In this document: positions 8,384 to 15,862 of the stretch, one piece after another
Numbering within the stretch: position 1 is the first letter of the stretch
Layout: each line of letters opens with the position of its first letter
NCBI RefSeq assembly: GCF_037198285.1
Contig: NZ_CP147243.1
Coordinates: 2,472,422 to 2,536,421 of the forward strand
DNA: 64,000 bases
Direction: 5' to 3'
Source: Haladaptatus sp. DJG-WS-42
GTDB lineage: Archaea; Halobacteriota; Halobacteria; Halobacteriales; Halococcaceae
The notes under the pieces: model-generated
Told to the model about the DNA's origin: nothing
Database searches by the model: none
The model's input: only the letters and a program-made list of their open reading frames with translations
Position numbers and translations under genes: made by a program

Positions 8384-9664
8384 TTAGGCTGCCGGTTCGC
8401 TCTGCACTGCGAGTGCGTCGTCTGCCTTCTCGGCTTCGACCTGCACGATGTAGGACTTGTCTTCGTTGTAGCGGGCGACTTCCTCTAACGCAGCCTTCGT
8501 GCCAATCTGGTTGAGTGCCCACGCGGCGCTCGCGCGAACCGTGTCCGATTCGTCGTCGTCGAGCACGTCGCCGAGCGGCGAGACGGCACGGGTGTCTCCG
8601 AGGAGGCCAAGGGCGCGGGCGGCCTGACTGCGGACGCCTTCGTTCTCAGAGACGAGGTTGTTGGCGATGACTTGCGTGGCTGCTTCGTCGCCAATCTCGC
8701 CAAGCGCCTTCATCGTGACCTTCTGAAGCTGTGGGTCGTTGTCGGCTTCGACGTATTCGAGCAGCGTGTCGAGAGCCTCTGGGTTGCCGATTTTCCCGAG
8801 CACCTCGATCTGTGGCTTCTTGCGCTTCTGGGCCGGGCCGAGCATGGCCTCGTAGGCTTCCGGCGACCCCATGCGCTTCAGCGCGTCGATGCAGTGTTCC
8901 TGCATGAAGTTCGATTCGAGCATGTCGAGCGCGAGGAGAATCATCTCCGGGTTGTTCCCCTGCTCGTAGATGCGAACCGCAGTGAGTTCCGGTGGGTAGT
9001 CTTTGCGGTTTTTCGGGGTCAGCACGTCGTAGAAGTCCTGTGCGTCGAGCTTTTCGACGACGGTGAGGTCGTCCCACTCTTGGGCGTCTTCTACGTCCTG
9101 TTTGAACGCCTCGGTCGCTTCGACGAGGGCTGCGATGGTGTCTGCGTCCTCGTCTGCGTCGAGGTCGGCGCTCGAAATCGCCTCTGCGATGTCGTCAAGC
9201 GCGCCGAGCACGTCGAAGTGGGATGGACTTTTGACGCTAACGGAGGCGTCGAGAATCTCACCCATCGCGTCGGCGTAGGACTCAGCGGCTTCGACGACTT
9301 CGTCTTCGCCCTGTTCGGTCCACTCGCCGTCTTCGATTTTGGTCTTCGCGTCCTCGATTTCGCTCACGACGTCTGCTGCGTACGGGCCGCGAGCGTCTTC
9401 GAGTGCGTCGCGCAGGTCGCTCAGTGTCGATTCCAGTTCCTCGCGGGGGTCGTCCTCGTCGTCGTCCTCCGGTTCTGGGAGGTCTGCGGCTTCGAGGTCG
9501 GCTTCGATGGCGTCGAGCGTTGCTTCGACGTCGTCTAAGTCCGACTCGGTTTCAGCCGCGTCAAGGGATTCCTCAGCCTCGGTGAGGCGGTCCTCGAACG
9601 ACTCGGGTGTTACGGCGGGTGCGTCCTCCGCGGGGGTCTCGGGTTCCTCGTCCCCGTTGCTCAT
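8384..9664 (-). CDS. HEAT-repeat protein with acidic coiled-coil N-terminus
   Basis: A 426-residue cytoplasmic protein. Residues 1-200 are highly acidic with heptad-like helices (SFEDRLTEAEESLDAAETESDLDDVEATLDAIEADLEAA given in parts: coiled coil near 20-60). Residues about 240-415 form PBS-lyase-type HEAT repeats, recognisable as EVLGKIGNPEALDTLLEYV, KALGEIGDEAATQVI, RALGLLGDTRAVSPL and WALNQIGTKAALEEV. Such repeats are protein-protein interaction scaffolds. The start ATG (MSNGDEE) follows a non-coding stretch; the open frame continues upstream into the pssA region but without family conservation. Partner unknown. A short A-run at 8368-8372 could end its transcript on the minus strand. Confidence 0.8.
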   Translation of the reverse strand: MSNGDEEPETPAEDAPAVTPESFEDRLTEAEESLDAAETESDLDDVEATLDAIEADLEAADLPEPEDDDEDDPREELESTLSDLRDALEDARGPYAADVVSEIEDAKTKIEDGEWTEQGEDEVVEAAESYADAMGEILDASVSVKSPSHFDVLGALDDIAEAISSADLDADEDADTIAALVEATEAFKQDVEDAQEWDDLTVVEKLDAQDFYDVLTPKNRKDYPPELTAVRIYEQGNNPEMILLALDMLESNFMQEHCIDALKRMGSPEAYEAMLGPAQKRKKPQIEVLGKIGNPEALDTLLEYVEADNDPQLQKVTMKALGEIGDEAATQVIANNLVSENEGVRSQAARALGLLGDTRAVSPLGDVLDDDESDTVRASAAWALNQIGTKAALEEVARYNEDKSYIVQVEAEKADDALAVQSEPAA

Positions 9665-9711
9665 ATACGTGAACTTCCGGCAGGTCAACCTAAGAGCGTT
9701 TCCCTTCGGGC

Positions 9712-10395
9712 TTATCGCCAGTAAAAGCGTGGGGCCAACACGAGGTAGGCCACAGCGGCTACCAAGAGGGCTTTCGGGAAAATCCGGTCTGCGACGAGCG
9801 GCGCGAGAATCGCAAGCGCTTGAATCACGCCCATCGCAATCGCGTCGCGGGCGTACAGTTCTGGATACTGAATCGTCGTCACCATCAGATACGCAAACAG
9901 CCCGGCAAGCGCGACGAGTAGCGTCGCTTGCTGGAATCCAGCGAGGTAGACAACTGCGAGAATCGTCCCCGCGAGCGTCGATTGGACGCCTTCCGTGGTG
10001 TGTTTCGCCACGTCGTAGGCGGTGTAAAGCCCGAGTCGAATGACTGCGGCGGCGACGAACAGCGCGGGGAGACCGAGCGCTGCGATGCCCCGCACCGATA
10101 AATCGCCGAGTACCAAGCCCCACTGGGCGTTGGCGACGCTCACGACGAACAGTGCGGGGGCAACGCCGAATGAGGCCACGTCCGCGAGCGAGTCGAGATA
10201 GTCACCGACGGGTGTTCCGCCCATTTTGCGGGCGATAACACCGTCTAAACCGTCGGCAACGGCGGCGAGCAGTATCAGTCGCGCGGCGAGTGCGGGGTCG
10301 ACCATCGCCACGGCCGCGGCGAGAAAGCCGAGTGCCGCGTTGGCGACCGTGACGGCATCGGCGAGACCCAACCGCCCGACGAAACGGGGCTGCAT
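9712..10395 (-). CDS. pssA: Archaetidylserine synthase (CDP-alcohol phosphatidyltransferase)
   Basis: A 227-residue integral membrane enzyme with the complete CDP-alcohol phosphotransferase motif: D48xxDGxxAR ... G64xxxD68xxxD72 (residues ADGLDGVIARK and GDYLDSLAD), flanked by about six hydrophobic helices. It is expected to condense CDP-archaeol with L-serine to form archaetidylserine, the precursor of archaetidylethanolamine. In haloarchaea this subfamily co-occurs with archaeosortase A and is required for lipid attachment of PGF-CTERM proteins. Both the archaeosortase and a PGF-CTERM S-layer protein are encoded about 50 kb away in this window. A separate decarboxylase (PssD) is not present here. 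Confidence 0.88.
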   Translation of the reverse strand: MQPRFVGRLGLADAVTVANAALGFLAAAVAMVDPALAARLILLAAVADGLDGVIARKMGGTPVGDYLDSLADVASFGVAPALFVVSVANAQWGLVLGDLSVRGIAALGLPALFVAAAVIRLGLYTAYDVAKHTTEGVQSTLAGTILAVVYLAGFQQATLLVALAGLFAYLMVTTIQYPELYARDAIAMGVIQALAILAPLVADRIFPKALLVAAVAYLVLAPRFYWR

Positions 10396-10486
10396 ACTCG
10401 GGCGGTGGAGAGGTTCGGCCTTACCTCTTTATGTTCGGACACGAGCAATCAGCGAACATATATTGTTCCGGCGGTGAGCCTCAGGT

Positions 10487-10915
10487 ATGCACCGGCGTGC
10501 GTTCCTCTCCACCGCCGCAACCGCACTGACCCTCTCTGTGGCTGGCTGTACAAGTTCCGGCCAGCCAGAAGGAGGCGCTGACTTCGACATTGGCATGTCG
10601 GCAAACCGATTCGAACACCCCAACAATCCCTACGAAGTGCCGGTCGGCGAGCCGATTGTGTGGAAGAACACGGGCGGGCGAACCCACACCGTCACCGCCT
10701 ACGAGGCCGACATCCCCGACGACGCAGCCTACTTCGCCTCCGGCGGCTTCGAGTCAGAGCAAGAGGCCCGCGACGCGTGGATGGGCGACCTTGGCGGCTC
10801 GATCGCACCGGGTCAAACCTTCGAATACACGCCCGAAGTGCCCGGCGAGTACACCTACTTTTGTGTCCCGCACGAACCCGGCGGGATGATTGCAACATTC
10901 GTCGTCACCGAGTGA
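10487..10915 (+). CDS. Halocyanin-like type 1 copper lipoprotein
   Basis: A 142-residue exported blue-copper protein. N-terminus MHRRAFLSTAATALTLSVAGC carries twin Arg, a hydrophobic core and a lipobox with the modified Cys21. The plastocyanin fold follows, with all four copper ligands visible: His67 (GRTHTVTAYE), Cys126, His129 and Met134 (FCVPHEPGGM). It should carry electrons at the outer face of the membrane between respiratory-chain components. Compared with typical halocyanins it has an insertion between the first His and the Cys (FASGGFESEQEARDAWMGDL), which is also seen in nitrite-reductase-type and other haloarchaeal cupredoxins. Monocistronic, convergent with rps3ae. Confidence 0.88.
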   Translation: MHRRAFLSTAATALTLSVAGCTSSGQPEGGADFDIGMSANRFEHPNNPYEVPVGEPIVWKNTGGRTHTVTAYEADIPDDAAYFASGGFESEQEARDAWMGDLGGSIAPGQTFEYTPEVPGEYTYFCVPHEPGGMIATFVVTE

Positions 10916-10962
10916 CCGCGGTCGGCACTCAGGATTTGCGTTTATAAAAGAAAGAGTACGGT

Positions 10963-11634
10963 TTACTCTTCGAGGGCTTCGTCGTCGTCCGCTGCGACTT
11001 CGTCTGCAACGTCGTCTTCGTCAACGCTGACGGACGCTTCCTCTTCCGCCTCGACTTCGTCGGGGCGGGCTTCGAGGGTGAACTTCTGGACTTCGACGCG
11101 ACGGAGCGGGTAGATGGTCTTCGCCTCTGCGTAGATTGCAGAGGAGATGCGACCGTCTACGATGCTGTCGACAATCTGCTCGTAGGTGTGATCTTCGATG
11201 GTCTCCTCGACCATCTCGATCATCTGCTTGCGGATTGCGTGTTCCTGACTGTGGTCTGCGCGCTTCGTCGTGAGGGCGAGTGGCTGAATCTTGACGCGGT
11301 AGCCATCTTTCGTGATGGCCGTGATGTTCGCGTCGATTTTCGAGGCACCGCGGCGGACGAGGCTGCGGAGGTAGTCGCGGGTGAGTTCGTGCTTGACGAA
11401 CTCGGTGTACGCGGCGTCGCTGCCGACGTCGTTCACCTTGAAGGTGAGTTTGGTGTTGTTCTTGCTGGCGTCGTTCGTAAGTTCGCCAAGCGTCGTTTCG
11501 ATGGTTCGGTCGTAGACCTTCTCGGGTTCGTCAGCAGGCGTCTGACCGAGCTCTGCGCGGTCGAACTGCTCAGGTGCGAGCACCTTGTACCAACGCTTCT
11601 GCTGCTTTCGCCGAGAGACGGATCGTTCACTCAT
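10963..11634 (-). CDS. rps3ae: 30S ribosomal protein S3Ae (eS1)
   Basis: A 223-residue small-subunit protein, full length for the family, with the conserved blocks KRWYKVLAPEQFDRAELG, TKLTFKVNDVGSDAAYTEF, DYLRSLVRRGASKID and YEQIVDSIVDGRISSAIYAEAKTIYPLRRVEVQK. The C-terminal 30 residues are an acidic extension (EEEASVSVDEDDV...), common for halophilic ribosomal proteins. Last gene of the S15 / RecJ-like / Pcc1 / S3Ae operon, overlapping pcc1 by 8 bp. A T-rich minus-strand stretch next to the stop (10936-10958) may act as the operon's terminator. Confidence 0.95.
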   Translation of the reverse strand: MSERSVSRRKQQKRWYKVLAPEQFDRAELGQTPADEPEKVYDRTIETTLGELTNDASKNNTKLTFKVNDVGSDAAYTEFVKHELTRDYLRSLVRRGASKIDANITAITKDGYRVKIQPLALTTKRADHSQEHAIRKQMIEMVEETIEDHTYEQIVDSIVDGRISSAIYAEAKTIYPLRRVEVQKFTLEARPDEVEAEEEASVSVDEDDVADEVAADDDEALEE

Positions 11635-11860
11635 TGTTGGATTCTGATTTCGGGTTGTTCGTAAGCTGTGCTGCCACCGTGAGGTTCACCACGTAGTCGT
11701 CAACGGTCGATTGCAGGCCGCCGGTCGTCTCGCGTTCGACGGTCAGCTCGATGGTATCATCGGTGACCGTCATGTGCATTTCAGGCGTGTTGTCTGGCGA
11801 GAGCGCCGCCGCGATTGCGGAAGCGTTCTCGTGCGTCGTCCGGATGGTGGCGCGCTTCAT
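11627..11860 (-). CDS. pcc1: KEOPS complex subunit Pcc1
   Basis: A 77-residue protein (MKRATIRTTHENASAIAAALSPDNTPEMHM...) matching the short Pcc1 family: an N-terminal strand-helix with the AxxIAxALxPDN motif, then TIELTVERETTGGLQSTVDDYVVNL. Pcc1 is the dimerising core subunit of KEOPS, which makes the t6A modification of ANN-decoding tRNAs together with Kae1, Bud32 and Cgi121. Its place between a RecJ-like gene (4 bp overlap) and rps3ae (8 bp overlap) is the usual haloarchaeal arrangement and ties tRNA modification to ribosome synthesis. The other KEOPS genes are not in this window. Confidence 0.9.
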   Translation of the reverse strand: MKRATIRTTHENASAIAAALSPDNTPEMHMTVTDDTIELTVERETTGGLQSTVDDYVVNLTVAAQLTNNPKSESNNE

Positions 11861-13020
11861 TGCGCCTCCCGGAACGCCGTGACGAACTCCGAAGCCGACA
11901 CGTCGGCCCCGAACTCGGCATAGCCCTGTCTGTCGCGGCCGCCGCCGGTTCCAGAGACGGCGGTCGCGGCGGTTGCCATTCGCTCACCAAGCTGTCCCTG
12001 TTCCTCGGTCGCGCACGCGGCGGCCTTCCCGTCTGAAACGACCAGCGAGACGGGTTCCGGCGAGCGGAAATCCCGAAGCAAGCGGGCCGTCGTGCGGACG
12101 GGAGCCGTCGCGTTTTCGGCGTCGATGCGCGCGACGTACAGGCCGTCGTACCGGCCGGTCGTCGCCCCGCGAAGGGCGGTGTGCGCACGCTTTGCGTGTG
12201 CGCGCCACGCTTCCAGCGCGGGCGTTTTCACATCGTGGCCGAGCGCCAGCGCAAGCGCCGTCCCGGGCGCTTCGCGGGCGACCACGTCGAGGACGTCTGC
12301 GAACCCTTCGACCGTGGCAAACGGGCCGTCGGTCGCGTGGGGATGCAAGGCGCGCTCGACCGCCTCCGCGGCTCGCGGGGTCGCGCCGTCAGCCGAGACG
12401 GTGGCGAGTGCGAGCAGCGAGGCGAGGCGTCGCTGTGCGCGCGTGTCGAGGTCAACAGGCAAATCGAGGTCAGCCAGCGACGCAGTCACGGCTCCTTCGT
12501 TTCCGGAGAACGAGGCGTGAGCGAGCGTCGTGTGCGCAAGACCGTTCGCGAGGTCGGCGGTCGGAATCCCGACGCCCGGGCGCTGGGTCACGAGGTCGCG
12601 CGACGTTGCGCGTTCGAGAATCCCAGCGTACTCGCTTGGATGCCCCTCTGCGGCCACAACACCCGCGAGGGTGAGGACCGGGTCGGGGTCTGCGGCGAGT
12701 TCTCGGGAAACGGCCTCTGCAGTCACACTGGCTGGCTCTGTGTTGGCGGCAATGGAACCGTCGTACGACGGGTTCGACCCGCCGACGAGGAGTGTGGTGA
12801 CGTCGTCCGTGTTGTCCGGTCGCGCGAGGTTCCCAGAACGGGCGACGCTCGCTTGGAACGGGATGCCCGCATCGCTCAGCGCGCGGGCGATGAGGCCCGT
12901 CGCGGCGAGCGCATCACCGTCTGCGTGGGCGACGAACCGAACGAAGTCGGCGTCGCGGCAAACGGCAGCGATTTCACTCGCGTCAGGGGCGTCTGCTCCG
13001 GTGCGACCGGTTGCGGACAT
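11857..13020 (-). CDS. RecJ-like DHH-family protein of the S15-Pcc1 operon
   Basis: A 387-residue protein with DHH-family features: motif I RFVAHADGDALAATGL near residues 28-43 and a C-terminal DHHA1 domain with SGTGGGRDRQGYAEF (GGGRDR at 359-364). The central DHH triad itself is not visible; the region where it should lie reads VTTLLVGGSNPSYDGS. That suggests loss of a metal site, so it may be a structural or regulatory partner rather than an active exonuclease, like the Cdc45/GAN-type relatives (inference). Overlaps pcc1 by 4 bp and follows rps15 by 3 bp, so it is co-transcribed with translation genes. High GC throughout. Confidence 0.8.
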   Translation of the reverse strand: MSATGRTGADAPDASEIAAVCRDADFVRFVAHADGDALAATGLIARALSDAGIPFQASVARSGNLARPDNTDDVTTLLVGGSNPSYDGSIAANTEPASVTAEAVSRELAADPDPVLTLAGVVAAEGHPSEYAGILERATSRDLVTQRPGVGIPTADLANGLAHTTLAHASFSGNEGAVTASLADLDLPVDLDTRAQRRLASLLALATVSADGATPRAAEAVERALHPHATDGPFATVEGFADVLDVVAREAPGTALALALGHDVKTPALEAWRAHAKRAHTALRGATTGRYDGLYVARIDAENATAPVRTTARLLRDFRSPEPVSLVVSDGKAAACATEEQGQLGERMATAATAVSGTGGGRDRQGYAEFGADVSASEFVTAFREAQ

Positions 13021-13023
13021 CGA

Positions 13024-13488
13024 TTATGCGAGAAGCTCTTTGGCTTCTTCGTACTCGTACTTGAAGTCTGCAGCGAGGGCGCCGCCACGGTAGTACGAGA
13101 CCAGTCGGCGCACTTTCGACTCCGTGTTCTGGAGCGCGCGCTTGTTCTGGTGGTCGTTCGGGTTCTCCGCCATGTGGTCACGGAGGCGCACGGCGCGCTC
13201 CATGAGGTTACGGAGGTCTTCGGGGAGGTCACTGGTTGCGTCATTCTCGTCGAGAATTTCGGTGACCTTCTTCCCCGTTGCCAGCTTGACGTTCGGGACA
13301 GGCGTGCCCTGAACACCCTCGTCACGGAGTTTGAGTCCGATGACGGCTGGGCTGTGACCTTGTTCTGCAAGTTCGACGACGCGTTCTTCGACTGCGTCTG
13401 CGTCGACGTCGCTCCACTCCGGTGGTTCGTCAGCCACGGGTCGGTCCGATTTGGACGAGCCGCGGCGTCGAGTGTGCATTCGTGCCAT
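13024..13488 (-). CDS. rps15: 30S ribosomal protein S15 (uS15)
   Basis: A 154-residue archaeal/eukaryal-length S15: an N-terminal extension (MARMHTRRRGSSKSDRPV), then the helical core with PPEWSDVDADAVEERVVELAEQGHSP, IGLKLRDEGVQG and the rRNA-binding DHMAENPNDHQNKRALQNTESKVRRLVSYYR. The ATG giving MARMHTRRRG is the family start; an ATG seven codons upstream lies in the leader. First gene of the operon rps15, RecJ-like, pcc1, rps3ae. The 236 bp between its start and the tRNA-Ala gene contain nothing else I can support except likely promoters for both. Confidence 0.95.
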   Translation of the reverse strand: MARMHTRRRGSSKSDRPVADEPPEWSDVDADAVEERVVELAEQGHSPAVIGLKLRDEGVQGTPVPNVKLATGKKVTEILDENDATSDLPEDLRNLMERAVRLRDHMAENPNDHQNKRALQNTESKVRRLVSYYRGGALAADFKYEYEEAKELLA

Positions 13489-13686
13489 AGTTGAGGATAG
13501 GAACCGCACAGACCGCTCTAGATGATTCGGCGCGGGACGCGCCGGACACTACCGCAATCCCTGAGCCGTGCAAGCGCACGGCGATGTCAGATTTGCGGCC
13601 GTGTTGTTCCCACGGGTAGTTCTCCTCCTGAGCCACTAAACGGTTTCTATGCGGATTTCCCGGGCACGCGAGGGTGGTTCGATGGG

Positions 13687-13694
13687 TTTATGAA
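13687..13694 (+). promoter_or_regulatory. TATA-like element of tRNA-Ala
   Basis: TTTATGAA lies 31-38 bp upstream of the first tRNA base, the expected distance for an archaeal TATA box when transcription begins a few bases ahead of the mature 5' end. Called on position and composition only. Confidence 0.45.
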
Positions 13695-13724
13695 CAACCG
13701 CCGGAAAGCGATTATTGCTGACGC

Positions 13725-13796
13725 GGGCTTGTAGATCAGGGGTAGATCACTCCCTTGGCATGGGAGAGGCCCCGGGTTCAAATCCCGGCAAGTCCA
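13725..13796 (+). tRNA. tRNA-Ala (anticodon GGC)
   Basis: A complete 72-nt cloverleaf: acceptor stem GGGCTTG/CAAGTCC containing the G3-U70 pair that identifies alanine tRNAs, D stem GATC/GATC with loop AGGGGTA, anticodon stem CTCCC/GGGAG with loop TTGGCAT (anticodon GGC), five-base variable loop AGGCC, and T stem CCGGG/CCCGG with loop TTCAAAT. Discriminator base A; the 3' CCA is not encoded. No intron. The last 14 bases (TCCCGGCAAGTCCA) recur downstream at 13868-13881 and 14184-14197, and lack one base at 14319-14331. Confidence 0.97.
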
Positions 13797-14340
13797 TTTC
13801 CTTCCTTCACTTCGTTCAGTCAGTCAATGGACTTGCCGTCCCTCGCAAACACTCTGTGTTTGCTCAGTCCCGGCAAGTCCACTATTACTTTCCGCCGCTA
13901 AACCGACGAGCGTAGCGAGTCGCTGGTGGCGCGTAAGTACTGTACGACGCAGTCGGGAATGAGCAGGGCCCTGCCCTGCGAATTCGGTGTGGCTCACGAA
14001 GTGAGTTACACGTGAGTTGAAGCCCTGTGAGTCTCGTGAGCGACGCGAACGAGACGACGGCAGAACTCGTTCTGCCGGAAGTCGCAGCACCCGAACGAAG
14101 TGAGGGTGACCGTCTCACTCCGGGTTCAAATCTTGAAGCGGCAAAGCCGCTTCAAAGTTCACACCTCCGGAGGCGGTGTTCACTCCCGGCAAGTCCATTT
14201 CCTTCCTTCACTTCGTTCAATCAGTCAATGGACTTGCTATACCTCGAAAACACTCCGTGTTTGCTCACTTCCGGCGAACGAGTTCGCCGACCTTCGTGGA
14301 AACTTCGTTTCCACTCAGTCCCGGCAAGTCAACTGCGACC
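13797..14340 (+). repeat. Hairpin array with repeated tRNA-Ala 3' ends
   Basis: No credible gene. The stretch is a chain of short, mostly perfect, mutually different hairpins: 13787-13796/13828-13837 (10 bp), 13845-13863 (8 bp, loop 3), 13963-13979 (7 bp), 13993-14005, 14058-14077 (9 bp, loop 2), 14133-14155 (10 bp, loop AAA), 14161-14179, 14272-14289 (8 bp, loop 2) and 14296-14314 (8 bp, loop TTC). Among them lie three copies of the tRNA-Ala 3' end. Repeated tRNA 3' ends are what serial integration at a tRNA gene leaves behind, but no integrase or element body is present. Long frames here (e.g. 14027-14395) are hairpin read-through. Confidence 0.75.
14184..14268 (+). repeat. Second copy of an 85-bp direct repeat of the tRNA-Ala 3' flank
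   Basis: This stretch matches 13783-13867 with about nine to eleven differences: the tRNA 3' end, then TTTCCTTCCTTCACTTCGTT, a TGGACTTGC inverted copy, and the AAACAC/GTGTTT hairpin. Copy 1 is in place behind the tRNA; copy 2 is 401 bp further on. Both copies are followed by another tRNA 3' end (13868 and 14319). Confidence 0.8.
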
Positions 14341-14602
14341 AGTCGAAAAAATTGCTCGACCAATTACCACATCTGACCATCAACTCATAGATTAGTACCA
14401 TCGCAGTATCGAGTAGACCGTGATTTCATAAAATAACGTAAAACTGAGCGGGACTTCCGTGGTGCGATTTCAGGTTGCCCTGTGGCATTTTCAGCGGCGG
14501 ATAGTTCGTACTCTCATCTCATCAAATAACATCGAGTTTCGCAAATGACACGTCTGCTATCTATCGTATAACTAACACCAGACTATCCGTAGTCGGGTTG
14601 TC
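14341..14602. other. AT-richer non-coding stretch before the Yip1 gene
   Basis: Clearly lower GC than its surroundings and free of the hairpins seen just upstream. It holds no frame I would call. TATCGTATAACTA at about 14561-14573 may be the promoter of the membrane-protein gene that follows. Nothing else recognised. Confidence 0.5.
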
Positions 14603-15145
14603 ATGAAGCAACGAATGGCAGGGGTGAAGGTCGCCCACTCTGTAATCCGGTCGCCGGAGACGTTCTACGCGAATCTCGAACCGGGTGCGAGCTATCGGTT
14701 CCCCCTCATATACGCCGCTGCCTCGGCGGTACTCGGTGGCATCGTCCTCGGCGGTATGAGTCTCGTGTTCGAAGTGACAGTGCTTACGGACACCCTTCGA
14801 AGCCTGTCGACTCGAATCTTCGTGTTTGGCCTGCTTGGCTACTTGCTCTTCCTCGGTCACACCCTCGGGACGCACGTTGTTGCGGTTGTGTTCGGCGCAC
14901 ACGGCTTTCACAAGACAGTCGAGGCGATGGCGTATCCGACCATCTTGATACTCACCTGTGGGTGGATTCCGGGCATCAACCTCATCGTTGGCCTCTACGG
15001 ACTCTCGTTACAGGTGACGGGCCTCTCGCGTCTCCACAAGCTGAACCGCTTTCTCGCGGGGACGTCCGTCGTGCTGGGCGGCGTTTTCGGCCTCATATTC
15101 GTGTTCGTACTTGCCTCGCTCATCGGCGCACTGGTCGTGGCTTGA
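14603..15145 (+). CDS. Yip1-domain multi-pass membrane protein
   Basis: A 180-residue protein with five predicted membrane helices (roughly 33-55, 70-92, 98-118, 122-142, 150-178) after an amphipathic N-terminus with the archaeal/bacterial YIP1 signature VIRSPETFYANLEPGASYRFPLIY. A helix break motif MAYPTILILTCGWIPGINL near residues 112-130 is typical for the family. Yip1-domain proteins of prokaryotes have no established role. The ATG at MKQRMAG is used; the ATG four codons later (MAGVKVAH) is equally plausible. Its 3' side is followed after 54 bp by the second 13-bp repeat locus. Confidence 0.8.
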   Translation: MKQRMAGVKVAHSVIRSPETFYANLEPGASYRFPLIYAAASAVLGGIVLGGMSLVFEVTVLTDTLRSLSTRIFVFGLLGYLLFLGHTLGTHVVAVVFGAHGFHKTVEAMAYPTILILTCGWIPGINLIVGLYGLSLQVTGLSRLHKLNRFLAGTSVVLGGVFGLIFVFVLASLIGALVVA

Positions 15146-15198
15146 TCGCAAGTAACGGGATTTCTCCGACCGACACGAGACAGTCAGCCGTTCGTACC

Positions 15199-15224
15199 AC
15201 TGCCCAGTAACACTGCCCAGTAAT
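15199..15224 (+). promoter_or_regulatory. Tandem 13-bp palindromic repeat, locus 2, abutting a TATA box
   Basis: ACTGCCCAGTAAC and ACTGCCCAGTAAT in tandem, each containing the palindrome ACTG-CC-CAGT with at most one mismatch, followed directly by ACTATATATGG whose TATATA (15227-15233) is the only good TATA box for the gene starting at 15283. At this site the repeat has the position expected for an operator or for a BRE-adjacent activator site. Same element as at 1155-1187 and 30503-30528. Confidence 0.6.
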
Positions 15225-15282
15225 ACTATATATGGCGTCCTCCCCACTACGTTCCTCACTCCTGTGAGACGTTTAGTTGCCA

Positions 15283-15516
15283 ATGAGCGAGGAGGGACTC
15301 ATCGTCGAAACCCACCCTGCGCTCCACGGCTTCCTCTACGACCGGGGGATCGACCCACAGGAAGCGCCGACGTGGCGGCTGTTCGGGTCGGGCGAACTGG
15401 AAAGCACAGTCGACGACTCCCGCGTGACGGTTGCAATTACTATCGACGGCGAAACACTGATGGCGACGGTGGATTCAACTGGCACGGTCACGAGCAGCAG
15501 TCGAACCGACCGATAG
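15283..15516 (+). CDS. Small conserved-looking protein of unknown function
   Basis: A 77-residue acidic protein, MSEEGLIVETHPALHGFLYD, then WRLFGSGELESTVDDSRVTVAITIDGETLMATVDSTGTVT. Alternating hydrophobic residues in the second half predict a small beta sheet; there is no signal, membrane span or metal motif. ATG chosen over a TTG two codons upstream. It sits directly behind a TATA box and the tandem 13-bp palindromes, and is followed after 45 bp by another small gene. I do not recognise the family and propose no function. Confidence 0.65.
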   Translation: MSEEGLIVETHPALHGFLYDRGIDPQEAPTWRLFGSGELESTVDDSRVTVAITIDGETLMATVDSTGTVTSSSRTDR

Positions 15517-15561
15517 CCGAGAATACAGCGTCCCTCGCACCTAGAATTATCACGGAGGGCG

Positions 15562-15810
15562 ATGAGCACTCTAGCGATGGATTCAGACACCTATGACGAC
15601 CTGGTGCAGTCGCTGACGCCCCACGAAGCCGCAGGTGGCGTGACGACCTACCGGAACACGGTGCGCATCGCGTGTCCTGCCTGCGACAAACCGTTTGACG
15701 ACCTCGTTGTCTGCGAAGACGACTACAACAGCCTCGAACTGAGTCGGTTGCTCGACCTCTGTGTCTCGACGCACGACAACGACGTGTTGTTGTTCACCCA
15801 CCAACACTGA
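15562..15810 (+). CDS. Small protein with CxxC knuckle, function unknown
   Basis: An 82-residue acidic protein: helical start (MDSDTYDDLVQSLTPHEAAG), one CxxC (ACPACDKPFDDLVVCEDDY; with the later Cys in VVCEDD and DLCVS it may bind zinc), and an end rich in acid residues and His (STHDNDVLLFTHQH). A GGAGGG Shine-Dalgarno-like run sits only two bases before the first ATG, so the ATG at codon 6 (MDSDTYDD) is an alternative start with poorer spacing. Similar small proteins are annotated next to motility genes in other haloarchaea, but nothing here shows that link. Confidence 0.65.
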   Translation: MSTLAMDSDTYDDLVQSLTPHEAAGGVTTYRNTVRIACPACDKPFDDLVVCEDDYNSLELSRLLDLCVSTHDNDVLLFTHQH

Positions 15811-15862
15811 GCGACCTGTAATCGAGCCTAGCTTTTTGGACTGGCCCCGCGTCTGTTCAGGT

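Noticed and set aside
13797-14340. Integrated provirus or genomic island at tRNA-Ala
   Set aside because: Repeated tRNA 3' ends are present, but no integrase, replication or structural gene lies between them.
14027-14395. Open frames of 96-122 codons across the hairpin array
   Set aside because: The translations are read-through of inverted repeats and tRNA pieces; no start context or domain.
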